Assembly: GCA_907165065.1 (NCBI GenBank)
Contig: OU015533.1
Location: 29,280,578-29,344,577, forward strand
Length of the DNA stretch: 64,000 bases
Reading direction: 5' to 3'
Origin: Caprimulgus europaeus
Lineage: Eukaryota > Chordata > Aves > Caprimulgiformes > Caprimulgidae
Shown: positions 54,373 to 64,000 of the stretch, in pieces
Layout of the letters: each line of letters begins with the position of its first letter
How positions within the stretch are numbered: position 1 is the stretch's first letter
The notes under the pieces: generated by a model
The model's database searches: none
The model's input: the letters and a program-made list of their open reading frames with translations, nothing else
What the model was told of the DNA's origin: nothing
Translations under genes and position numbers: made by a program

Positions 54373-55286
54373 GTGAATCTCTTTATTTTCTGTTAATGTG
54401 TTTATTTTTTGATATACATTTGTGGTGGGGGAAAGTGTTATATTTTCATTTAAATCTCATTCTAGGTAAAATAATTTATGATATAAATTGGTGATTCTTA
54501 AAATTAAAGCTTTTATTCTTGATCTTTCTGTCTCTATTCTGTTTCTTGCTCCACTTGAGTTAATCAAATACACCAAGAATCTTGTTTTGAGTCTTCATTG
54601 TTATGGTCAAAAAGGTGCAACAAATGCATCATCAGGACTGTAGTGAACTTCAGACAGAAAAAGTGGGGGAAAATGTTAAGACTTTGATGCAGACAGCTAT
54701 TAACCTGTAATAAATTATCTTGTCCTAATGAATGGTACTGCTGCTCTGACTGCTCTCCTAAAGGCTGAGGCTCTTGGCTGTCTGTCTAGATTAAATGCTC
54801 ACACTTAACTGAGTTTCTTCTGTGGACAAATGGTAGAAGGTCATGATATCCAGCAGAGAAAAGCTGCAATATGAGACAGGTGAGTTGTGAGAGTCCTGCT
54901 GCCTCTGGCCTGGTTAAACTTGCACAAGTTTTCTCCGTCTCTGAAAGTCCACTGCCTATAGTGTCAGGCCCAGCAAAATCCAACTTTCTGTTTTGAGGTA
55001 CCACCCCAATGCAAACAAGCATGCCTAAATAACCTCAAACTATGTTTATTATAAGTGCATGCTCTAGTAGACATTCTTGGGGATTTTCTGCTTTATTGGC
55101 ATAGTCTAGAGAGGAAAAAAATCTAGCTACCATGTCTGCTTGTTAATACAATTTGTAATCCTTGACTTTTGATACAAAATGAAAAAAAGCCCTTACACTT
55201 TAAGTGTAGTTAAAGTATTTCTGACTGTTAGTGATGCTTGATACATCTTGTTTGAGGCTTAATAATACTGAAATTCATTTTAATAG

Positions 55287-55487
55287 GAGTTGATTACTAC
55301 CACTCACAAAAACTCCAAAATAATCCCTAAAGACAAGAGTTTTCCCCCGTCTTTGATCTTGCAACTGCCAAGCAAAAGCACACATAAAAAAAAGTTGGCT
55401 GGACCTTCTTTTTCATTCTGTTCTGAAGAAATTAACTATAACATGCTAATCCTTTATAAACCCTTGCTGTATCTCCCACTGAAATAA
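55287..55487 (+). CDS. Candidate coding exon of the same unidentified gene
   Basis: A good acceptor (TTTTAATAG) opens a phase 0 frame that would join the candidate exon at 54.3 kb without a shift. The frame begins ELITTTHKNSKIIPKDKSFP and closes at a TAA. The product is basic and Ser/Lys-rich with no known motif. No internal donor is convincing, so it may be terminal or not an exon at all. Confidence 0.18.
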   Translation, partial: ELITTTHKNSKIIPKDKSFPPSLILQLPSKSTHKKKLAGPSFSFCSEEINYNMLILYKPLLYLPLK

Positions 55488-56872
55488 CTAGAAAGGTTCA
55501 TACAGTGGTGCTCAACAAGAGGCTAAAAGATCTGCTTTTTGTTCATTAACCTTACCTATAACACATTCTGCCTTGTGGTGTTGCCAGTCCTTATTCTTTT
55601 TCTGCATTTTGGGTGCTGGGTCTACCTTTGTCAACTTCCATCTGATGCTCTTCATTCCTTCAGTCTCTGCAGCTCTCACATCCTAGGAAAAAATTGTCAA
55701 GTGATGAGCCTGTAATATACAGTGACGAGGGGTATTGATTAATCTCCTGGCAAACAGCAAATGCTGAAGCTGTTGTACCAATTTGTTAGTTACCTCACAA
55801 GCGCTGCTGACAATGGAATATTTGTATCTCTTGGCCTTCACACACTAGGACTTCACCACAACTGCCGCAGTCCACTACTGTGTGGATACCTCAAATTAAA
55901 TGTATTCTTGTGCTACCAAGTGTAAAAATTCTTCATGAAAACTTACGAGGCATGAAAACAAGTTCAGGTTGCTCTGTGTACTCATCAATGGTGAATAGCT
56001 GAGAAAAAGATAAAGGAAACTATTTTCCTCTATAAATTACAGATCAGGATTTATGCTAAAAGCTAAACAAATGTCTATGAATTGTGTCAAGAATTGCTGT
56101 TTGCTCTATGTGGGTTGTTGGGTTTTGTTTTTCTCTATTATCTGCTGTTGATACAACTACTCCTACAGTTCCTTCTAACACCAGGTTGGCTGTTTACTGT
56201 GCACTGGGACCCTCCTGTTTGACTCTACCCTCAGACCAGTTGTTGGACCAGTGAGGGGAAATAGATGGGATCTCAGAAGGTACTTTGAGATAGAACTTGT
56301 CCTCTGCTACTCCAGCTGTATTTTTCCAGTGTGCTGGCCTATGGAGAGGTTATAAGGAAGAATGGTGTTCTGAGATTAATCAGCAGTGTCTGTACTTATA
56401 TGTAGATATATATCACTTGCAGATGGCTATATACAATTTCATCTGCAATGAATGTTTTGCCACCTTACCTTTATCCTGATAGTATGAAGCAGACAGAATG
56501 TGTACCACAAGCCAGACAGCACTTGTTGCATTCTATATCTGAACTATGATTGAAACCAGTCTATAACATAAATATATAGTCAGAGACATTCCAGGAAAAG
56601 GGACAGGAAATTTTGCTGCCATAGGACTTACAAAGCTGCTGCCAACTGGTTTTTTCCTGCTTTCTGTTTGTTAGGAAGACTCTTGTCTTGCATACTCCTT
56701 TTCAGAATTACTTGGGTTTGTTCCTGATGTCTCCTTCTACATTTCCTGATGACTGGGAGATCTCAAAACTCTTGATCCAGATTCAGGCTCTATATTCTGT
56801 CTTTAAAAAATTGTGAGATGGGAAAGAGCCACAATAAAATTAACCATCAAAATTTAGGCTCAGTTCCAGTTT

Positions 56873-56889
56873 AAAAAAAAAAAAAAAAA
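56873..56889. repeat. A17 homopolymer
   Basis: A run of 17 A without an adjoining recognisable SINE or retrocopy body. Confidence 0.85.
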
Positions 56890-57619
56890 GCTTGGGAAGG
56901 TGTAGGAAAATGTTGAGGTTTGGTTTCACTCTCACTGTGTTCTGCACATCTGTAAGCCCCGAAAGTCTTCAGAATAATTTGTCAGTACTGTATAATGAAC
57001 AACTCATGTAATTGTAATGGCCCTAGCAGGTAGCTGCTCCTCTCCTTGGAGATCACTTGTCTCCTCATTACTGAGGAAAGTGAGTCCCATTCTCTTATGC
57101 TGCAGTGAAGATCTGAAGACTCATTTGCAGGTGCCTTGCATATTTAATAATGGTGAATATTTTAATAATTACAGTTTCATTTCTGTAACACTTATAATAC
57201 AAAGATCTTGAAGTATTTTAGAAACTCGTGGTCTGATTTTTTATTTTAGAAGTGATGTGAATCCATAGTTTCCAGTGAGTTTAGTTTCTTGGAAGATCAA
57301 GCTACGAATAATGGCATTTCACATTTTAATTAATAAGTTCTGTATGAATGTTCTGTGAAGTCCTGTTTGGAATGTATTTCCTGAATATGGCTCTAAGAGG
57401 TGCATTTGTAAATCAATAGCATAACTAAAAGAAAATGAGAGGCTTTATTTTGCTTCCTGTCTTAGGGTAAATTGGTCTAGAGCAGGCAGTTGATTCTGAA
57501 AGGTGTGACCTGAATGTAAGGATTTTGTATAAAAGAGTTGGCACTATCACGGTACATTGCTGCTCTTGCCAGAATATCAGAGTAGTTAAAAAAAATACAA
57601 ATTATCATTCTTGAGCATA

Positions 57620-57641
57620 GAATGTAATAGCTATTACATTC
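57620..57641. repeat. Perfect 22-bp palindrome
   Basis: GAATGTAATAG followed directly by its exact reverse complement CTATTACATTC, with no spacer. It lies in intergenic DNA. Confidence 0.9.
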
Positions 57642-60393
57642 AGCTGAACACAAATACTGTGTAAAATGTCTTATTTTAATTGCTGGGATGAGAGAAAAGG
57701 GGGAAAAATAATCTTTCTTAATCATAGTTGGATATTTCAGTTTTATCTTAATTTTGGTTTAAAAATTGATTCTACTTTGAGGTAATTTGTTATCAATTCC
57801 ACTGAAGATTCTCTCCTTGGGCACATACTGTAAATAATGCTGAGACACTTGTCCAGGCCTATACAGAGAGTTGTAGAGAACGATCTGTATTAAGTGTACG
57901 TCTTCTCCCTGTATTTCCAGAGTCTCTGGTACCATCTGATCACTTTGCAGAAGAGTCATAGACCTGGCTTAACTGGCTGTTTAAGACTAATTTATAGTCG
58001 TCTTGTATCATCCAAGTAGTGCAAAGCCTGCGGAACTTAACTATCTGACTAAGTTTTCTGCAGTGTCACTGTGCAGCTTGTTTCTGGTATATATTTTCTG
58101 TATAACTCATTAGTTTTCTTTTAGAGTCTGTCTCAACTGCAGTGTATGGTTATGTGTCTAATTTGAATGAATTGATTTACACCTGAGCAGCAAACTTCAT
58201 GTAGCCTTATATTTTTTTCTCAATCCTAGTTTTAAGAAGTCTCATCAAAGCACCCTAAAAGCACTTAGGTACTGTAGCAGTCAAACATTTTAATCTGTGG
58301 ACTCTGGCAGGGGATCTGTCCCTGACTGTATAAGTAGGAGGCAATGGCTGTCCTTTCTTGCTATGAATACAGGCCTTAGAGGCATGTATTGTTGAGATTG
58401 CTGAGAAATTCCATTCTGATGCTTCATCCTGTTAGACAGTGTGATAGACAATAATGTAATCAAGGTGCCTGGCTAAAATAGAAACAAAGTGGAAACCTAG
58501 TCTGCCTCTTCAGAAATAAGTTAAAATTTAAAACCGTGCTGTTTCTGTGTAAACTTACGTCTCTTTGCTCAAGTTTGTATGGTCAAAGCAGGTTTCCATT
58601 TGTGTAATTCTGCATTTGGGTTTTCTATCCATTTGCTTGTCAGGTTCTGTAAAAGTGAAGATCAACTCTTGGTGAGGTTAGGCCAGGCTCAGATTTGTGC
58701 AGAATAATTTTCTTCTCTGGACATCTGTGCTGCAGCTGATGTTCAGTGCCATTGGTCTCAGTAAATAAGTAGTCAAACCATAGGATATAACTTTAGTCCT
58801 AAATTTGATATTGGGGGGGCGGGAGGGGAAAGTTATATCTGACTCCCTCACCTCAAGAGAAATTTGGAACTTATTGCAGTCTCTTCTGGCTTGAATTATG
58901 GATTTCTGATAGTCCTGTCAAATGTATTCTTTCTCAATGTATAGGGTGGTAAAAAGAACAATTTAGTAAGGCTTAAGTAAGAACTACTAGTGTTTACATG
59001 CTCAAATTAGTTGGAAATTGAGGGACAAAGTGAAAAAATTAAAATAACACTCTAAACTTAGGTTTAAGGTTAAAGACTTTCTAGAGGCAAAAGTGACAAT
59101 AGTAGTGCTTGGGGGGTGGAAGTTTCCCTTTGTTTTGGGTGCTTTTAGGTAGTATTTTAGAAATGAAGATTTGAGGTTCAGATGTACTTCCAAATCTTTG
59201 AACCAGTGTTGAGCCTTCAAATTATAAGATACGTAAAAGTTCTCCTGAAACCTTTTATCAGGCAGCAATAGTAAAGGGATTGTTTTTTAAATTAAAATAT
59301 AAGTTTGCAGGTGACCTATGAGCCAGCCTGAAGCTGTTAGGTCAGTGCTGTGGTACTGTCCATTACTGGACCTCAACTGTTGGGTAAATTAACAATAAAA
59401 AAAGGCAAGGGGATCTGTAAACAGTGGCCTGTCTCTCTTCCTGACAAAGCCCCAGGAAACCTTTTCTTGCTACCATCAGCCAAAAGTGCAAAAGATGAAG
59501 CTGTAGAAGAAAGCAATTCTTTAGCAGTAGCAAGTTGTATTTCCAATGTATATTTAAGGACAGTATTTGGGAAACACCTACTACAAGAATGAACCTCAGG
59601 CCTGGAGAGGAAGGAGCAGGATTTTCCCTGAAAAAGTAAGTCATTGTGCTGTTGGGTATTCACTGCTTTTCTCTGCAGAGCCAGCCTGTGGCACAGGGTG
59701 TTAAGGCACCAGCAGAGAGAGCCATTGTTTCAAGGATGTGTGAAAAGCGGTCTAGATGGTACAGTTTGCTGTCAGGGCACAACACTGATGTGTGTTACTG
59801 TAAGCTAACAAATTTGTAAGCAGATTTAAAAACTCTGCGTTGTAGAGAAGGATCTTCCCCTCCTAAAGCCCCGCCCAATATCTGGATGAAGCTGCACAAG
59901 GATCACCTAACAGTTAAAAGGCTTAAATCCAGGTTTCTGCTTTTTTATGCTTCCTGCAATGTATAGCCTTTAATGACTTAAGAGATGCACAGAGCTTGTC
60001 TCAGAAGAGCTTATAGAGTGGGGGCAATCTCACGTGCCTTGGAATATGGGTCAGGAAAGGGCTGAGGGAGATGTGAATTCCAATTAGATATGTAGTTATG
60101 CGTCTTGGAACTTGTCAGATGTGGTGGGAATCTAATTCAGTGTAACAGCATGAGCTGTTCTTTCTGAAGTCATCAGTTGCTGTTCATGCTCACAACATTG
60201 TCAGCCCTGTTGAAAGTGGTGCATCCTGTTCTGAGCTTCCGAGAGTGTGCACCAGTCTTATTTTGGCTGTAAGGCTGATATTGCAAGTCCAAGAAGGAAC
60301 ACAGTGTTCTCGGCTATTCTGTTACCCATGACCATTGACAAAGCTGAAATGGGTCTATTTACTTTTGTTGGAGCATGTGTAGTTACCTGGCAG

Positions 60394-60847
60394 CTTCTTG
60401 GCCCATGAGCAAAACTCTGTAGGACTTGAGCTTGAGCAAATTGCAACAGAAGGCTTGACTGAAGCTGCAACTTCTCACCTTGCTGCATGCTGGAAACTTC
60501 CTGAATTCTTGGTGTTATGTGACCTTAATTGGCAGAGGATCTCTTACCTTGCCAAACCCAGTGTGTGGGTAATGAAATCTGAAACCAGCCAAGTCTTGTA
60601 TGATTCTGAATTTCATCACAAATCACATCTCACACTTCTCATTTCTCGCCTGGGGGAGAAAAACTCCAGTATCTTTCTGTCTCCAGAAAAGAGGCAACGC
60701 CTGCATAGTTCCCCCATGCTGGCTGATTATATTAACTTAATCATAACTGAGGAAGGAGTCAGATATCAGCTTGTATGTGATACTGGCATGCAGAGCCCTG
60801 TACGACCTAAGACCAGCCCTGATGAGACAGCAAAAAGAAAGCAGTGA
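60394..60847 (+). CDS. Candidate terminal coding exon of an unidentified gene
   Basis: About 150 codons are open behind a CAG acceptor at 60391-60393. Codon choice looks natural, and the frame ends in a basic tail (RPKTSPDETAKRKQ). An AATAAA lies only some 13 nt after the TGA. Mid-frame text includes LTLLISRLGEKNSSIFLSPE and MLADYINLIITEEGVRYQLV. I know no matching family. The polypyrimidine tract before the acceptor is weak, and frames of this length occur by chance a few times in a window this size. Confidence 0.28.
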
Positions 60848-60859
60848 TGGCAGCATGAA

Positions 60860-63800
60860 AAATAAAGTTTTGCTGACATACCTTGGAGTTGTTACTAAAA
60901 GTTGAAGTGCAGATGGAAAAGCAGCTACCTTTTGCCAAGTAGAGTTCCTTCTTTAAATAGGAAATACTGACTTCAGGAGATCTACTTCAAGTATCCAGAA
61001 TCAGCAGTATATGCTAAGAACAGACAAACCTGTATGATATAGGCTATGTAATAAAAATGTCAAAATGGAGAGAAGTCTTCAAATATTAATCTTTTTCCAA
61101 TGACAACCACAACACATAAAAGGAAACTTTGTGAGACAATGGGTTTATACATTCCTGTTTGATTTTTCAGAAGCTCTTGCGTGAATTCTCACTACTATTT
61201 TTGCAGGCTTATTTTTTATTATTTCATACTGTAGTAAGTTTAAATTATTTGATGTCACAGAGCTGACCTGCTACAGAAAGAATCAGAAACACAATTAAAG
61301 CATGTGTGCTTGCTGCTCTGGATGTTTAGCTCTTACTGGTCTTAGTGGCTATGTTATTTCTGCTGCCTTGCTGCCCCCTTCTCCCTCACCAGAAAAATGC
61401 AGTTTAAAAAAGTCTTTTTTTGACTGTAAATCAATCACTAGTATGTCCTGTCACTTCCACCAGCCCACGCTGCTGCTTCTGTGGTCTCATGCTATTGTCC
61501 ACTGTGTCTTCACATGGTGCAGAGTAGATGGTGGTAATGTAGGGCATGATTCCAACATCAGCCCTAAATTTGCTTTAAGGTAGTGGAGGGTATATACTAT
61601 AGATTTAACCAAAATCTTCCTTTTTCTGCCTGATAGCAGCACTAATGTCAAGAGTGCTAGTACTCAGAAAGTTGAGTGCTTAACTGGCAAAACCGTAGAG
61701 ACTGCAGTTGTCTTGCACCGTTCCTTCAGCAGTGGATGATAGTGGGAAGCACTCATGGAATTACAGTAATGGGAAACTTCTCTCAAGATTATCTTGGATC
61801 AGTGGGTTTCTGAAGCATCCCACAGAAACACTATGGCCTATAATGAAAAATGTTTATTTACATTACTGGAATGCTGCAATATTTTTGGTATGTTGGGGTA
61901 CACCTTATCTTTCTCACCTCTTTTTCAGTCCTTTAAATGTTTTTCACCTTTGTATGAACTTAATGATTAGAGATTTCAAACCCTCAGGAACTTCAGCTCC
62001 TTACCACAGTATCTGCACTGCAGGAAGTAGTGCTTTGCCTTGAAAGATCTAGGGACTTTTTGGAAGGTTGTTGTAAGGAGAAGAAAAGGAAAAGAAACTA
62101 ACATAAAAATGAGTTCTGTAGAAACAGCTCTAGAGGGAGTTTTCAGTGTTGGGATGTACAGTTGTTATGGGCTTACTAACAAGAATTCCATATGTGTGGA
62201 GTTCAGAAAAGAGAAATCAACTATGAGATGAAACCCATGCTGTGTGAAAAGGTGTGCTTTAGGAACTTCCCTGGTGTGAGCAATGGGTAGCCAGGAGAGT
62301 TAAGAGGTTTAGCTAACAAATGCTGGAGAATAACAGATAAGAGAATGAAACTCCCTCACTAATACACTGCACTGTTTTCTTTAGTGTTAAAAACAGCAGG
62401 AGAGAACTGGTATTGCTCAGTGTTAGCAGTTCTGGCCTCATACACACATGAAGGTTTTGTACATGTAAAGTACAAAAGGGAACATGTGGCTTTTTTCCAT
62501 CAGTTTCCTTTGTTGAACTTCTCTCTAATCTCTTCCTTCCCTCTTTTCTTGGACTTCCATATGCCTGAAGCTAAGAGCCTAAGTTACTGAATGCTGCATC
62601 AGTGGCCAGTGTGGCTTTCTGTGCATGATCTGTGATGATGGTATGTAGAGACTGACCCTGCAGCACCTAAGCGTCAGCAACTGGGCGGCGACGGTGTTAT
62701 GTTTTACCCCATATATTCACTTAAATGAATTGTGTGACAAGGCTGATGGGAACCTCAGTGTGACATGAAGGTCACTGTTGCATAAGTTTAAACATCTGAG
62801 CTGCATTTCCTTGTGATCCATGTGATGCTCAGCTTCTGCTAAGTAGGTTATTGGGAGTAGTAAGCACAAAAGTAAAAGCTGCTTAAGAGAAAGTGCTTGT
62901 ATCTGGCAACAAAAGTGCTGAAGAACAGGTAACTGATCCTCTGAGAAATAATACCTGGCAAGAACAAAGCAAGTGAACTCGGTTAAGATTCTAGTCAGAA
63001 GCACCAAAATTAAGTGGGGCATAGGAGAGTAGCTAAAGAGTTAATAAAGCTTTTATTGTAATGCAGTTCTTAGCAAGAATTGGCTTTCTGGATTCCTTGT
63101 TAATGTTGCATGACAGACCCTTGATCCTTAAGACTCAGTTAAAGGTGGTGTCTGTGCTTTGCTCCTATTTAAGCAATGGGGAATTAATTTCTGTGTGACA
63201 CTTAAACTCAGCAATAAAACTGTTGTAGGGCTCTACATGATAATATGGCGACTAGCTTTATAGACTGTTTTATAACAGCAGAAAGACAATTTGATTTGGA
63301 GTGACTGGTCTTATGTTCAGAAAAGTCAAGGTGTACCTAGCTCTTTAAAAAAAAAAAATCTGAATTTCAGCTTTTGAGCTGCATCTGAAAAAAACCCCTA
63401 ATGTAGTGTTTTTCTTCAGAAATTGCTGAACTGAAAAAATAATGGAAAAAAAAATGGAGGGATAAACTTGCTCTGACTCAAGTCTTGGGGAACTAAATTG
63501 AGCATTAAAATAGATTTGTACCATCAGTCTCCTTAGACATGAACATTACTAGGCTTAATGAGAAAGTACTGAAGCAGAATGACAGTTTCTTATTAACTCA
63601 ACAAGACTTGTCTAGCTATTTCCATGCTGCTTTTGCTTGCTCATTAATGACCTTCCGCACTATAAAAAGAACAACCCAAACACTCTAAGCCCCTGGGAAG
63701 ACCTTTTTATATGGTCTATCAGATGTTAAATGGCCTGCTAGCAGTGAAGAAACAACCCTGTGAAATGCTGATCAGCATTTTTGTCTTTTTCTTATGCCTA

Positions 63801-64000
63801 AGCAAAAAAGTATAATTGATTAAATTGTCTACTGCAAGATAACAAAGGCAGGTGACACACTAAGCCTGATGTCACTGATGTCTGCACTTCATTCCAACCA
63901 AATCCAAGTTGACTTCAAAGTAATGGAGTCACAGCTGTAAGTAGCTGAGAAAGAAGATAAAGCTGTCAAAGTTTTGATGAACACCACTATAAGTGAGCGA
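60860..64000. other. Right-edge stretch, no gene recognised
   Basis: Only short open frames without family motifs, and the 18-bp palindrome near 63.77 kb. No known repeat family was recognised. Confidence 0.45.
63763..63780. repeat. Perfect 18-bp palindrome
   Basis: AAATGCTGATCAGCATTT is its own reverse complement. A second 10-bp palindrome (CTGCTAGCAG) lies about 20 bp upstream. Confidence 0.9.

Noticed and set aside
45270-64000. Search for KIAA2012 exons on the minus strand
   Set aside because: No matching coiled-coil or Glu/Arg-rich segments were seen; the gene may start beyond the window or be absent here.

Overview
The window is vertebrate genomic DNA, most probably from a bird. Genes have many short exons with GT-AG introns, promoters lie in CpG islands, introns are compact, and recognisable interspersed repeats are nearly absent. 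The one clear mobile fossil is a solo LTR whose start and end match a family I know from songbirds and other neoavian birds. The species cannot be fixed from sequence alone.

Two protein genes are certain and lie head to head. NOP58 is on the minus strand, with 15 coding exons between about 6.16 and 30.53 kb. It encodes a 525-residue core protein of box C/D snoRNPs. SUMO1 is on the plus strand, with 5 coding exons between about 35.19 and 44.46 kb. It encodes a 101-residue SUMO precursor. Exon sums, reading phases and splice sites agree throughout both genes. The start codons are about 4.66 kb apart, each inside its own CpG island, and a 590-bp solo LTR with a 5-bp target-site duplication sits between them. 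This is the NOP58/SUMO1 neighbourhood of other amniotes.

Four NOP58 introns (3, 6, 8 and 9) carry box C/D snoRNAs on the minus strand. They form two pairs. The copies in introns 3 and 6 have the SNORD70 guide (18S A512 in human numbering), and those in introns 8 and 9 have the SNORD11 guide (18S G509). The gene therefore supplies both a snoRNP core protein and guide RNAs for two neighbouring 18S nucleotides. NOP58 is also a known SUMO substrate, so the two genes are linked functionally as well as by position.

Region by region: 1-5.9 kb is intergenic DNA downstream of NOP58, with two weak exon-like segments on the minus strand. 5.9-30.6 kb is NOP58. 30.6-35.1 kb is the inter-promoter spacer. 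35.1-45.3 kb is SUMO1. 45.3-64 kb has no gene I can name, but it holds an orphan CpG island near 52.9 kb and three weak plus-strand exon candidates (54.3, 55.3 and 60.4-60.8 kb). The usual outer neighbours, BMPR2 and KIAA2012, are not recognisable here. I found no CRISPR array, operon, toxin system or other clearly new biological system. The most rewarding items are the duplicated snoRNA pairs, a tandem splice acceptor in NOP58, the apparent loss of one NOP58 sumoylation site, and the unidentified exon candidates on the right.
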